DNA from: Burkholderia sp. D-99
GTDB taxonomy: Bacteria > Pseudomonadota > Gammaproteobacteria > Burkholderiales > Burkholderiaceae
Length of the DNA stretch: 64,000 nucleotides
Reading direction: 5' to 3'
Assembly (NCBI RefSeq): GCF_011605345.1
Contig: NZ_JAAOXM010000008.1
Location: 1-64,000, forward strand
Below, piece after piece: positions 1 to 7,871 of this stretch; position 1 is the stretch's first letter; the number at the start of each line of letters is the position of its first letter. The translations under genes were made by a program, and so were the position numbers. Below the pieces are notes generated by a model, which worked only from the letters and a program-made list of their open reading frames with translations, was not told the DNA's origin and made no database searches.

Positions 1-211
1 AGCCTGTCCAGCAACCCAGTGCCTGAAGTGCCTTGCGATCGAGCAATTCTGCCTCCTGACCTCCATAAAGTCAGGCATCAGGTTACGCAATCGCTCTCCA
101 AGGCTCCACGGTTTCCTGCGATGAACCTTTTTTTTGACGGGTGTGAACGGGCATGAAATGCATCCGGTCGGTGCCGACCGCCTGGCCGCCGTCCCGGGGC
201 CATCGCCGGCA

Positions 212-242
212 ACGGCAATGCAATGGTATTGACCATTGCCGT
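212..242. repeat. 9-bp inverted repeat upstream of the cysS leader
   Basis: ACGGCAATG (212-220) is exactly complementary to CATTGCCGT (234-242) with a 13-nt spacer. It overlaps the -35 region of the putative leader promoter, so it could be an operator or a short hairpin. No regulator can be named. Confidence 0.4.
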
Positions 243-258
243 CTATAGACGCTAGCAT
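229..258 (+). promoter_or_regulatory. Putative sigma-70 promoter of the cysS leader transcript
   Basis: TTGACC at 229-234 and TAGCAT at 253-258 are separated by 18 bp. The expected start near 265 falls almost on the ATG of the 25-codon leader peptide, which would then be translated leaderless. Assigned by hexamer match only. Confidence 0.35.
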
Positions 259-265
259 CGTCCCC

Positions 266-343
266 ATGCTTGATCGCGCTAATTCCCTCTCCTCGCTGCT
301 CCGTGCATGTTGTCAGAACGTGCCAGGGGGAATTTGCGTCTAG
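266..343 (+). CDS. 25-aa leader peptide with tandem Cys codons
   Basis: A 25-codon ORF ends at TAG 341-343, 34 nt before an intrinsic terminator and about 100 nt before a cysteinyl-tRNA synthetase gene. It has two adjacent Cys codons (TGT TGT, 308-313) and a third (TGC, 335-337); the middle reads LLRACCQNV. The distance from the Cys pair to the terminator is typical of leader-peptide attenuators. The segment AATTCCC (281-287) can pair with GGGAATT (328-334) across the Cys codons, and TAGCG/CGCTA forms a small hairpin at the stop codon. No Shine-Dalgarno sequence is visible; the predicted transcription start lies just upstream. A cysteine-sensing role is inferred. Confidence 0.45.
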   Translation: MLDRANSLSSLLRACCQNVPGGICV

Positions 344-376
344 CGAACTCGCTAAACATTCAAGCAATCGCCTTCC

Positions 377-415
377 GGCCGCCTGTGATGCAAAACAGGC
401 GGCCTTTTTGTTTTT
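377..415 (+). terminator. Rho-independent terminator in the cysS leader (attenuator)
   Basis: A 9-bp perfect stem (GGCCGCCTG 377-385, CAGGCGGCC 396-404) with a 10-nt loop is followed by TTTTTGTTTTT. It lies only 30 nt before the cysS start codon, on the same strand, with no complete upstream plus-strand protein gene visible in the window. That placement suggests premature termination of cysS transcription. A clean competing antiterminator was not found by eye. Confidence 0.7.
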
Positions 416-445
416 GGGCCGACACCTTCGGGACGGAGAAACTCG

Positions 446-1858
446 ATGCCGCTTGCGCTGTATGACACCTGGTCGCGTACCGTGCGCCCGTTCACGCCAA
501 TCCATGCCGGACAGGTCGGCCTGTACTGCTGCGGCCCGACGGTCTACGACGATGCCCACATCGGCAACCTGAGAACCTACGTGTTCGAGGATATCCTGCG
601 CCGCATACTGATGCGCAACGGATACGAGGTCCGGCACGTCGTCAATATCACCGATGTCGGCCACCTGACTTCGGATGCGGACGAAGGCGAAGACAAGATG
701 GAAAAGGGCAGTCGCCGGACCGGCGAATCGGCGTGGGCCATCGCCCGGCGCTACACCGAGGCGTTCGTCCGGGACTGGCGCGCGCTTCACCTGCTCGAGC
801 CGACGGTGTGGTGCCGCGCGACGGATCACATCGCCGAGCAGATCGCGTTCATCGATACGCTCGACCGGGCCGGCTACGTCTATCGGACGGACGACGGCCT
901 CTACTTCGACACCAGTCGGCAGGACGACTACGGTTATCTCGCGCGGCTCGACCGCGCGGGGTTGCAGGCGGGCAAGCGGGTTGCGCTGGGCGAGAAACGG
1001 AACATTACGGATTTTGCGTTGTGGAAGTTCAGCCCGGCCGGCGTCAAGCGGCAGATGGAATGGGACAGCCCGTGGGGTCGCGGCTTTCCGGGCTGGCATA
1101 TCGAATGCTCGGCGATGTCGGCGAAGTATCTCGGGACGTTGTTCGATATCCATTGCGGCGGCGAGGATCATATCGCCGTGCATCACAGCAACGAGATCGC
1201 GCAGACTCGCGCGGCCCACGGCACGCAACTCGCGAATTACTGGATGCACGGGCACTTTCTGACGCTCGACGCCGATACGAAGATGTCGAAGTCGAGCGGC
1301 GATTTCGTTCGTCTGCAGACCTTGCAGAGCCGGAATGTCGATCCGCTCGCGTACCGTTACCTGTGCCTGACGGCCCATTACCGGAGCAAGCTGCATTTCA
1401 CGTGGGCGTCGCTCGATGCGGCACACACCGCGCTGAATCGGCTTCGGCATCTCTATGCCGGCTGGCCGGACGGAGGGCGCGTCGATACGGAGTTCGCCGC
1501 GCGTTTCGACGCCGAAGTGAACGAGGACCTGAATCTGCCCAGGGCGCTCGCGGTGCTCTGGGATCTGGTCAGGAGCGACCTGCCACCCGCGACGCTGAAA
1601 GCGACCGTGGACAGCTTCGACGCGGTGCTTGGCCTCGGTTTGCGCGAATGGAGGCCGGTTGCGTTCGACATTCCGGAACACGTTAGCGTGTTGCTCGGCG
1701 ATCGCGAGCGCGCGAGGGCGGCCAGGGACTGGGCGCAGGCCGACCGGATTCGGGAAGCGTTGAGCGTCGAGGGCTGGCGAGTCGAGGACACCCCGGAAGG
1801 TCAACGCGTGTTCGGCATCGCCGGCGACTCGACCGAAGCGGGCGTCCCGCCGCGGTGA
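446..1858 (+). CDS. cysS: Cysteinyl-tRNA synthetase
   Basis: Class I aminoacyl-tRNA synthetase that charges tRNA-Cys in the cytoplasm. At 470 aa it is close to the usual bacterial length of about 460. The N-terminal CGPTVYD motif carries the first zinc cysteine (C29) and is followed by HIGN (38-41). The second zinc site is seen in HIECSAMS and HCGGEDHIAVHHSNE, and KMSKS is at 279-283. The ATG has a GGAG about 8 nt upstream. Burkholderia genomes often carry two CysRS paralogues; this one stands alone behind a Cys-codon leader and terminator, suggesting expression tuned to charged tRNA-Cys. Function is secure; regulation is inferred. Confidence 0.95.
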   Translation: MPLALYDTWSRTVRPFTPIHAGQVGLYCCGPTVYDDAHIGNLRTYVFEDILRRILMRNGYEVRHVVNITDVGHLTSDADEGEDKMEKGSRRTGESAWAIARRYTEAFVRDWRALHLLEPTVWCRATDHIAEQIAFIDTLDRAGYVYRTDDGLYFDTSRQDDYGYLARLDRAGLQAGKRVALGEKRNITDFALWKFSPAGVKRQMEWDSPWGRGFPGWHIECSAMSAKYLGTLFDIHCGGEDHIAVHHSNEIAQTRAAHGTQLANYWMHGHFLTLDADTKMSKSSGDFVRLQTLQSRNVDPLAYRYLCLTAHYRSKLHFTWASLDAAHTALNRLRHLYAGWPDGGRVDTEFAARFDAEVNEDLNLPRALAVLWDLVRSDLPPATLKATVDSFDAVLGLGLREWRPVAFDIPEHVSVLLGDRERARAARDWAQADRIREALSVEGWRVEDTPEGQRVFGIAGDSTEAGVPPR

Positions 1859-1876
1859 AGTCCATGGCCGCCTGCA

Positions 1877-2887
1877 TCAGAAGATCCGGTGCCCGAGCCA
1901 CCATCCGCCGGCCGCGAACAGCGCGGAGGCCGGCAGCGTGAGCACCCACGCCCACACGATGTTGCCGGCCACACCCCAGCGCACGGCCGACAGCTTCTGC
2001 GTCGCGCCGACGCCGACGATCGCGCCGGTGATCGTGTGCGTGGTCGACACCGGAATGCCGAGGAACGACGCGAGGAACAGCGTCATCGCGCCGCCGGTTT
2101 CCGCACAGAAACCACCGACCGGCTTGAGCTTCGTGATCTTCTGGCCCATCGTGCGCACGATGCGCCAGCCGCCGAACAGCGTGCCGAGGCCCATCGACAG
2201 GTAGCACGCGCCGATCACCCATGCCGGCGGCGCATCGGCGGTCGCCGACGCATAGCCCGACGCGATCAGCAGCATCCAGATGATGCCGATCGTCTTCTGC
2301 GCGTCGTTGCCGCCGTGGCCGAGGCTGTACAGCCCGGCCGACAGCAGCTGCAGCCGGCGGAAGCGCCGGTCGACCTTGCTGGGCGCGGTGCGGAAATACA
2401 GCCACGACACGCCGAGCATGAACAGCGAACCGAGGATGAAGCCGAGCAGCGGCGAAATGAAGATGAACGCGACGGTCTTCAGCAGCCCGTCGATGTTCAG
2501 CGAACCCCAGCCCGACTTGGCGAGCGCTGCGCCGACGAGGCCGCCGATCAGCGCATGCGACGAGCTCGACGGAATCCCGTAGTACCACGTGATCACGTTC
2601 CAGCCGATCGCACCGACCAGCGCGCCGAACACGACGTAGTGGTCGACGATCTCGGGATCGATCGTGCCTTTACCGACGGTCTGCGCGACTTTCAGGTGGA
2701 AGATGAAATACGCGATGACGTTGAACGCCGCCGCGAACACCACGGCTTGCTGGGGCTTCAGCACCCCGGTGGACACGACGGTGGCGATCGAGTTCGCCGC
2801 GTCGTGAAAGCCGTTCATGAAATCGAATACGAGCGCGACGAGTACCAGCGTCGCGACCATCCAGAGGGCGAGTTGTATCGAATGCAT
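1877..2887 (-). CDS. pit: Low-affinity inorganic phosphate transporter, Pit family
   Basis: Inner-membrane phosphate:proton symporter of the PiT family, 336 aa. The protein is almost entirely hydrophobic segments and contains both duplicated family signatures: FDFMNGFHDAANSIAT near the N-terminus and SLGHGGNDAQKTIG in the middle, plus SSSHALIGG and STTHTITGA. The start MHSIQLAL at 2887 is preferred over an upstream ATG that would overlap the neighbouring gene. It lies 13 nt downstream of the DUF47 gene on the same strand, the usual Pit/DUF47 pair in which DUF47 acts as a PhoU-like partner. It converges on cysS with an 18-bp gap. Confidence 0.95.
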   Translation of the reverse strand: MHSIQLALWMVATLVLVALVFDFMNGFHDAANSIATVVSTGVLKPQQAVVFAAAFNVIAYFIFHLKVAQTVGKGTIDPEIVDHYVVFGALVGAIGWNVITWYYGIPSSSSHALIGGLVGAALAKSGWGSLNIDGLLKTVAFIFISPLLGFILGSLFMLGVSWLYFRTAPSKVDRRFRRLQLLSAGLYSLGHGGNDAQKTIGIIWMLLIASGYASATADAPPAWVIGACYLSMGLGTLFGGWRIVRTMGQKITKLKPVGGFCAETGGAMTLFLASFLGIPVSTTHTITGAIVGVGATQKLSAVRWGVAGNIVWAWVLTLPASALFAAGGWWLGHRIF

Positions 2888-2900
2888 CTTGTTGATTCGC

Positions 2901-3527
2901 TCAGGCGTTTTCCAGCACGATGCCTTCGATGATGTTCGCGACATCCTCGAACTTGTCGGTAATGCGTTCGAGCAGGTCGTAGACGCCCTTCAGCTTGATG
3001 AGCGTCTTCACGTCGATGTCGTCGCGAAAGAGTTTCGATATCGCCGATCGCAGCACGCGGTCGGCGCGGGTTTCGAGCGCGTCGATCTCTTCGCATGCCT
3101 CGAGGATCTGCAAGGACTGCTTCATGTCGGACAGCCGGTTGACCGCGATTTGCGTCTGCAGCGCCGACTGCACGACGATGTCCGCGAGTTCGCTGGCCTC
3201 CCCGGTTACCGACTTCAGGCCGTAGACCACGACGGTGGTCACGACGTCCTCCATCAGGTCGAGGATGTCGTCCATCGTCGTGATCAGTTTGTGGATTTCG
3301 TCGCGATCGAGCGGCGTGATGAAAGTCTTGTGCAGCAGGTCGATCGCCTCGTGCGCGAGCTTGTCGCCGGTTCGTTCGGTGGTCTGGACGTTGGCCATGG
3401 CCAGCTCGGCGTCGTCGAGATTGTCGAGGAGCATCTGAAGCTCGCATGCGGCCAGGACGATGTGCTGCGCATGCGTATCGAAGAGGTCGAAAAACCGGGT
3501 TTCGACGGGGAGGAAGCGTCCAAGCAT
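2901..3527 (-). CDS. DUF47/PhoU-like phosphate transport accessory protein
   Basis: All-helical 208-aa protein of the DUF47 family (TIGR00153), distantly related to PhoU, starting MLGRFLPVETRFF. These proteins sit beside Pit transporters and are thought to modulate them. Acidic residues recur in helical heptads (TTMDDILDLMEDVV, EEIDALETRADRV), as in the PhoU metal-binding helices. It is the upstream member of a two-gene operon with pit, with only 13 nt between stop and start. Confidence 0.9.
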   Translation of the reverse strand: MLGRFLPVETRFFDLFDTHAQHIVLAACELQMLLDNLDDAELAMANVQTTERTGDKLAHEAIDLLHKTFITPLDRDEIHKLITTMDDILDLMEDVVTTVVVYGLKSVTGEASELADIVVQSALQTQIAVNRLSDMKQSLQILEACEEIDALETRADRVLRSAISKLFRDDIDVKTLIKLKGVYDLLERITDKFEDVANIIEGIVLENA

Positions 3528-3564
3528 GGATTCTCCGGGGAAAAGGTGGGCGGGATGAGCCGGG

Positions 3565-4386
3565 TCAGGCTGCGCACGGGCCGCACAGCGTGCGGTTGCC
3601 GAACGCGACGTGCCGGCGCTGGGCGAGCGAGCGCAAGTCGAGCGGCCGCCGGTTGACGATCGTGCTGGCGTGCCCGGCCGACAGGTCGGGATTGACGAAG
3701 TACATCAGGGACGTGCGCCGTGCGCGCGTGCGCGGGCGTTCGACGGCGTGCTGCATCGCCGCCACTTCGCCGTCGGTGAGCGCCTCGAGGAGCGAGCCGG
3801 CCAGCACGATCATTTCGTCGGGCCGAGGCCGAGCGGAAACCGGCGATGCGTCGGGCAGCAGGACCAGGCCGGGTGCGCTCGGCCGGATGAACGACAGCAG
3901 GTGGCCGTCTTCGTGCGGATCCTGCAGGTACGCGCGGTCGTGGCTGTCGTGATGCGGCTCGTACGCGCAGAACTGCAGGTAGGAGCTGTGCCGGACCGGC
4001 GGCTGCGGCGAGCCGCCGAGGTTGTCGCATACCGCATCGAGCAGGTCCTGCGCGATTGCGTTGATGCAGGCTTCGTAGGCTGCCATCTCGCGATAGAACG
4101 TGGACCTGGCCAGCGGGAAGCCGTGATGTACGTCGCGCCGTGCGACCCAGTAGCAGAATCGGTCGCACAGATCCGGCTGCTCGGGCGTATGCGAGTATTC
4201 GAGCCCGAACGGCAGGAAACCGTCGGTCTGGTCCGGAAACGAGAACGCGTGCTTTTGCTTGCGATCGAGCTGGTCATAGGCGGCCGCGAGCCGGTCGAAA
4301 TGCATGAGCAGTGCGTACGGCATCTTGAAGTAGACGTAGCTGTCGCGGATCAGCCGGCTGGCATGGAGTTTCATGAGGTTTTGCAT
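3565..4386 (-). CDS. 2-oxoglutarate/Fe(II) oxygenase, isopenicillin N synthase-like
   Basis: A 273-aa protein with the isopenicillin N synthase-like jelly-roll features: an HxD iron motif in DPHEDGHLLSF, a distal His in MQHAVERP, and an RxS 2-oxoglutarate/substrate motif in RRTSLMYFVNP. The early GFLPFG segment is also typical. The start at 4386 has GGGAG about 6 nt upstream; an ATG 18 nt earlier lacks one. The N-terminal DIOX_N region seems abbreviated. Substrate is unknown. It is the last gene of a possible transcript containing two or three very small ORFs, so a role in modifying a peptide or small metabolite is possible but unproven. Confidence 0.75.
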   Translation of the reverse strand: MQNLMKLHASRLIRDSYVYFKMPYALLMHFDRLAAAYDQLDRKQKHAFSFPDQTDGFLPFGLEYSHTPEQPDLCDRFCYWVARRDVHHGFPLARSTFYREMAAYEACINAIAQDLLDAVCDNLGGSPQPPVRHSSYLQFCAYEPHHDSHDRAYLQDPHEDGHLLSFIRPSAPGLVLLPDASPVSARPRPDEMIVLAGSLLEALTDGEVAAMQHAVERPRTRARRTSLMYFVNPDLSAGHASTIVNRRPLDLRSLAQRRHVAFGNRTLCGPCAA

Positions 4387-4491
4387 GGTGTTCTCCCGGT
4401 ACATCGGTCATGGCGTGGTGCCGAACGGCGGGTATTGCCGCGTTGCCGGCGCATGAGAAGGCGGGGCGCGGAGTGCGCGATCCAGGTGGCG

Positions 4492-4632
4492 TCACCGCGC
4501 AGCGCGTGACGCAGCCGCGGCGGCTCGACGCAAATGACGTGTGCAGTGGCGACGCGGGGGAGCGTCCTTGCGGCTGTCGTGGACGAGCCGGTGTGGCCGG
4601 TGCGGCCGAATGGAAATATCGAGTCGTGTCAT
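4492..4632 (-). CDS. Possible 46-aa small protein upstream of the oxygenase
   Basis: Starts MTRLDISIRPHRPHRL, is rich in Arg and His, and ends in an Ala/Arg-rich tail (RRAAAAASRAAR). GGAG lies 6 nt before the ATG. It sits between a 44-aa small ORF and the IPNS-like oxygenase on the same strand. No family is recognised. GC-rich DNA yields many chance ORFs, so only the ribosome-binding site and position support it. Confidence 0.3.
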   Translation of the reverse strand: MTRLDISIRPHRPHRLVHDSRKDAPPRRHCTRHLRRAAAAASRAAR

Positions 4633-4677
4633 GGGTGCTCCAGGCGCCGGACTGCACACGGCGGGAGCGTCATGACG

Positions 4678-4812
4678 TCAACGACGGACGAGCGCTTCCC
4701 GCCGCGCCGCGTCGGGCGCGATCGGCTGATAAGAGGCTGGGAATCGGGTATTCGCCGGCATGGCGTGCGAACGCGCGCCGGCGCAGCTTAATCGGCTACT
4801 GTCGTCGTCCAT
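4678..4812 (-). CDS. Possible 44-aa small protein with strong RBS
   Basis: Starts MDDDSSRLSCAGARSH and ends in REALVRR. A consensus AGGAG lies 5 nt upstream of the ATG, the best ribosome-binding site in this otherwise empty region. It is followed by the 46-aa ORF and the oxygenase in the same direction. It is not recognised; it could be a precursor peptide, a leader, or chance. Confidence 0.35.
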   Translation of the reverse strand: MDDDSSRLSCAGARSHAMPANTRFPASYQPIAPDAARREALVRR

Positions 4813-4990
4813 TCGAACTCCTGTCTATTTGAACGGCACGTGCGTGCACACGGGCTGCACACGCGCGGGCATGCGGCCGGACACACGCACGCGACGCGGG
4901 TCACGTACGGACGCCGCCCGGGTGTCGAGCGGCCACTGAATTGTCGAGTACGGGAACTTCGGATCGACGGTACGCCGATCCTGAAAGACA

Positions 4991-5016
4991 CCGCATCCTG
5001 CTATCCCGGGATGCGG
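4991..5016. other. Stable 8-bp hairpin between small ORFs
   Basis: CCGCATCC (4991-4998) pairs perfectly with GGATGCGG (5009-5016) across a 10-nt loop. It lies just downstream of the 21-aa minus-strand ORF and upstream of the 44-aa ORF. It lacks a clear T-tract on either strand, so it may be an mRNA stem rather than a terminator. Confidence 0.4.
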
Positions 5017-5043
5017 CAGAAGACAAGGCTCTGCGAAGCTTCC

Positions 5044-5109
5044 TCAGGCGGCAGTCAGGTTGGTACAGGACCAACTACAACTCGCATCGGTAGGCACAGA
5101 AGCCTCCAT
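5044..5109 (-). CDS. Possible 21-aa Ser/Thr/Cys-rich peptide
   Basis: Short ORF reading MEASVPTD then ASCSWSCTNLTAA and a TGA stop. It begins about 11 nt downstream of the predicted start of a good minus-strand promoter. There is no Shine-Dalgarno. The CSWSC core and Ser/Thr content resemble modified-peptide cores or a leader peptide, but no modifying enzyme other than the downstream IPNS-like oxygenase is present. Speculative. Confidence 0.2.
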   Translation of the reverse strand: MEASVPTDASCSWSCTNLTAA

Positions 5110-5126
5110 GAATGAAAACGAGTGCG

Positions 5127-5156
5127 ATGTTAAGAGGGAACCGCGCGGCGCGTCAA
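5127..5156 (-). promoter_or_regulatory. Putative promoter for the small-ORF/oxygenase transcript
   Basis: On the minus strand TTGACG (5156-5151) and TAACAT (5132-5127) are separated by 18 bp, giving a start near 5120. It faces the small ORFs and the oxygenase gene and points away from the YbjQ gene end. Confidence 0.4.
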
Positions 5157-5302
5157 TCGAAAACTTCGCACGTGTTTCGCACGTGTATCGCGCGGGTTCG
5201 CCGGCATGTCGGGCGGGTGCGCCCCGGTGCTGCCGGCGCCGTGCGGGAACCATTCCGGGACAGTGGGCGGAACGGCTCCACGCGGCTTGCCGGCATCGGG
5301 CA

Positions 5303-5662
5303 TCATGCTGGTTTGACGATGACGGCCGTGCCGTAGCAAATGACTTCGGTCACACCCGAACCGATCTCGGTCGAGTCGTAGCGCATCGCGACGATCGCAT
5401 TCGCGCCGAGCTTGCGCGCATCGGCGAGCATCTTGTCGAAGGCTTGCTGGCGCGCTTTTTCGCACAGCGATGTATAGAGCGTGATGTTGCCGCCGAAGAT
5501 CGTCTGCAGCGATGCGCCGAACGAGCCGACGATCGAGCGCGAGCGCACGATGATGCCTTGCGCGACGCCGAGCGAGCGGACGGTCGTGTGGCCGGGCAGG
5601 TCGAAAGCTGTCGTGACGCGAGTGGGCGACAGGTCGTCGAGGGAGCGGGGGGTATCGGTCAT
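5303..5662 (-). CDS. YbjQ/UPF0145 family protein
   Basis: A 119-aa protein of the YbjQ (UPF0145, 'heavy-metal-binding domain') family, which forms pentameric rings and has no firm function. Hallmarks are the repeated Gly-rich beta/alpha pattern, IIVRSRSIVGSFGASLQTIFGG and the C-terminal GANAIVAMRYDSTEIGSGVTEVICYGTAV. The start MTDTPRSL at 5662 gives the usual length; a longer upstream reading runs into the divergent GNAT gene. Divergent promoters must lie in the roughly 120 bp between 5662 and 5782. Confidence 0.9.
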   Translation of the reverse strand: MTDTPRSLDDLSPTRVTTAFDLPGHTTVRSLGVAQGIIVRSRSIVGSFGASLQTIFGGNITLYTSLCEKARQQAFDKMLADARKLGANAIVAMRYDSTEIGSGVTEVICYGTAVIVKPA

Positions 5663-5781
5663 GGCGGGACGTGGGTAGCGGAGTGGTCGAACGACGATTC
5701 TATCCGGACGCGTGCAAGCAGTCGGCGCTGAGCGTTGCGCCGCTTTGCGATGCTGTCGGTCACACAATCGAGAGGTGGGTA

Positions 5782-6486
5782 TTGTTTAACGAATGTATCA
5801 GCGAGTTCTGGCATCAGAAGTTTTCGGGCGACCGGTGCCTTTACGACGGCGACGATCTGCAGATCGCCGTCAGTTCCGCGCTGGGCGACGAGCACGGCAT
5901 GATCCTCGTGCCGACCGACGGAAGAAGCCGGATCGTCGTGCAGGAGAAGGTTGCGCGCACGTTGCGCCTGAACGAAGCGGGTGCGTGGACGATGGGCGCG
6001 TTCATCGATCGCCTGTCGGCCTCCGGTGGCGACCTGTGCGGCGCGGACAATCTTTTTTACTATTCCGCGCCGGCGCTGGCCGATCTGCCGAATCACGCGA
6101 TTCCCGCGACGGTCAGGGCGCTGAGCCCGGCGGATCGACCGGCATTCGACGCATTCGCCGCCGCGATGCCGGCCGAGGATTTCGATACGGCCAGCGTCGA
6201 GCTGGACCATTGGCGCGTCTTCGGCGCATTCGAGCAGGATCGTCTGGTCTGCGCGGGCAGCGTGTACGCGTGGTGGGATTCGTGCCTGGCCGACATGGGG
6301 GTGCTGACGCTGCCTGAAGCCAGAGGCGCCGGCCACGCGCGTGGCGTCGTGCGCGCGATGAGTATGGCGGCCTGCCGCGAGGGGCTGGCGCCGCAGTACC
6401 GGTGCCAGCTCGACAATCCGGCTTCCGCGGCGGTCGCGCGGGCGGTGGGTATGCGCCTTTACGGGACGCTGGACGAGATCGTCTGA
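5782..6486 (+). CDS. GNAT family N-acetyltransferase
   Basis: The C-terminal half is a GNAT fold: VFGAFEQDRLVCAGSVYAWW, then the acetyl-CoA loop in LTLPEARGAGHARGVVRAM (RxxGxA type) and a final CQLDNPASAAVARAVGMRLYG, the usual asparagine/alanine helix. The N-terminal half is family-specific. The start is uncertain: TTG at 5782 has GAGAGG 6 nt upstream and gives 234 aa, while a GTG at 5671 would extend into the divergent ybjQ-like gene. Substrate unknown. Confidence 0.75.
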   Translation: MFNECISEFWHQKFSGDRCLYDGDDLQIAVSSALGDEHGMILVPTDGRSRIVVQEKVARTLRLNEAGAWTMGAFIDRLSASGGDLCGADNLFYYSAPALADLPNHAIPATVRALSPADRPAFDAFAAAMPAEDFDTASVELDHWRVFGAFEQDRLVCAGSVYAWWDSCLADMGVLTLPEARGAGHARGVVRAMSMAACREGLAPQYRCQLDNPASAAVARAVGMRLYGTLDEIV

Positions 6487-6538
6487 TCGAGGCGGCCGGG
6501 AAGGCAGCCCTTGCCGCCGCCTTCCCGGCCGTACGCCG

Positions 6539-7792
6539 TCAGGGCTTCGCCGCCGCCCCGCCGTTGCCGCCGAGATCGACCGCGTAGGCCAGCGCCAGCT
6601 TGCCGAACTTCAGCGCATGATTCGCCTGGCGATCCGAATTCTCCAGCGTGTCGTTCACGGTATGGATATACGGACTGTCGTTCTGGTCGGCCTCGAACGG
6701 GAACGACGCCGGATACCCTTGCGCATTCCAGGATGCGTGATCCGAGCACGCATACCCGCACTGCGACGTGCCGATCGCGAGTTCCGGCAGGTAGGTCTTC
6801 GCCAGATTCGTCAGGTAGGTGTTCTGCGACGCGTTCGTGTAGTCGGTGATCAGGTAGATGTCCTTCGGATCGCCCTTGTAGTTCGTCATGTCGAGCTGCA
6901 GCACGCCGACCACGTTCGCATTCTGCGCACGGAACTGCTTAGCGATCGCTTTCGAGCCGAGCAGGCCGGCTTCCTCTGCTGCGTATCCGACGAACTTGAT
7001 CGTCCGCTTCGGCCGGTAATTGTTCGCCAGCAGCACGCGCAGCGCTTCGGTCAGGCTCGCGATACCCGATGCATCGTCGTCCGCGCCGGGCGAGCGCGTG
7101 TTCTCCGTCGTGCGGCCGACCGTCGAATCGAGGTGGCCGCCCAGCACGATGGTGCCCGCGGCCGGATCGCTGCCGTTGATCGTCAGGATCACGGATTTCT
7201 GCGGAAAGCCCGTGTGCGCAAACTGCTCGACGGTGATGTCGGCGCGCGAACCGGCCAGCTGCTTCCATTGCAACGCGAGCCAGTCCGACGCCGCGACGCC
7301 GTGCGACGTCGTGTAGTAGCGGTTCGTGAAGCCGGACAGCGACGTGATCGTGCCGACGATGTTGCTGGCCTGCAGCTGCTGGATCCACGTGCCGATCTGC
7401 GGCGCGTTCGATACCTGGTACGTGGAAGCGGCGGCCTGCTTCGCCAGCGTCGGCGGCAACGGTTGCAGTGCCTGGCGCGCTTCGTCGAACGAGTCGTGCA
7501 CGACATAGCCGGGCCCGTGGCCGCGCGTATGGTGGACGGCGTGGGCCAGCTCGCCGAGCCGTGAATCGTCGATCTCGACGACGTGGACGGTTTCGCGGCG
7601 CGACGCGCCGTCGGCCGTCTTGCCGGCGTCGAGCGTCGTACTGTATTGCGCGGTGGCGCTTGCGTCGATCCGTTGCAACTGGCGGAACGCCGCGTCGCCG
7701 AGTGTGATCCACACCGGCGTCGCGTGCGCGGCGGCGGTCAGCAGCATACCGCCCAGCGCGGCGCTCAGGCGGGTGAGTGTCAGAGTAGGCAT
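6539..7792 (-). CDS. Secreted M28 leucyl aminopeptidase (Vibrio AAP type)
   Basis: Preproenzyme of 417 aa with a Sec signal peptide (cleavage near AAHA/TP, residue 24), a propeptide to about residue 125, and an M28E catalytic domain closely matching the Vibrio/Aeromonas aminopeptidase. The dizinc ligands are visible as H220 (GGHLDS), the Asp in GADDDASG, E273/E274 (AEEAG), D301 (LDMTNY) and H377 (YIHTVNDT). The conserved disulfide motif CGYAC is at 345-349. It would trim N-terminal residues from extracellular peptides. It lies 79 bp downstream of a second secreted metallopeptidase on the same strand. Confidence 0.92.
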   Translation of the reverse strand: MPTLTLTRLSAALGGMLLTAAAHATPVWITLGDAAFRQLQRIDASATAQYSTTLDAGKTADGASRRETVHVVEIDDSRLGELAHAVHHTRGHGPGYVVHDSFDEARQALQPLPPTLAKQAAASTYQVSNAPQIGTWIQQLQASNIVGTITSLSGFTNRYYTTSHGVAASDWLALQWKQLAGSRADITVEQFAHTGFPQKSVILTINGSDPAAGTIVLGGHLDSTVGRTTENTRSPGADDDASGIASLTEALRVLLANNYRPKRTIKFVGYAAEEAGLLGSKAIAKQFRAQNANVVGVLQLDMTNYKGDPKDIYLITDYTNASQNTYLTNLAKTYLPELAIGTSQCGYACSDHASWNAQGYPASFPFEADQNDSPYIHTVNDTLENSDRQANHALKFGKLALAYAVDLGGNGGAAAKP

Positions 7793-7871
7793 GTTCGATC
7801 TCGTGAGGATGGCGATGTCGAGGAAGAGGGCGTGCCGCAGGTCGTGCGGTACGCCCCCGCCTGCTGCGGAA

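Noticed and set aside
266..445. T-box riboswitch upstream of cysS
   Set aside because: No T-box consensus or specifier-loop architecture is present, and T-boxes are not expected in this group; the Cys-codon leader ORF is a simpler reading.
270..572. 100-codon plus-strand ORF running from the leader into cysS
   Set aside because: It passes through the terminator hairpin and overlaps the cysS start out of frame; no ribosome-binding site.
83..1804. 573-codon minus-strand open frame across cysS
   Set aside because: It is a mirror frame of a secure aminoacyl-tRNA synthetase gene in GC-rich DNA; Arg/Pro/Ala-heavy with no family motifs.
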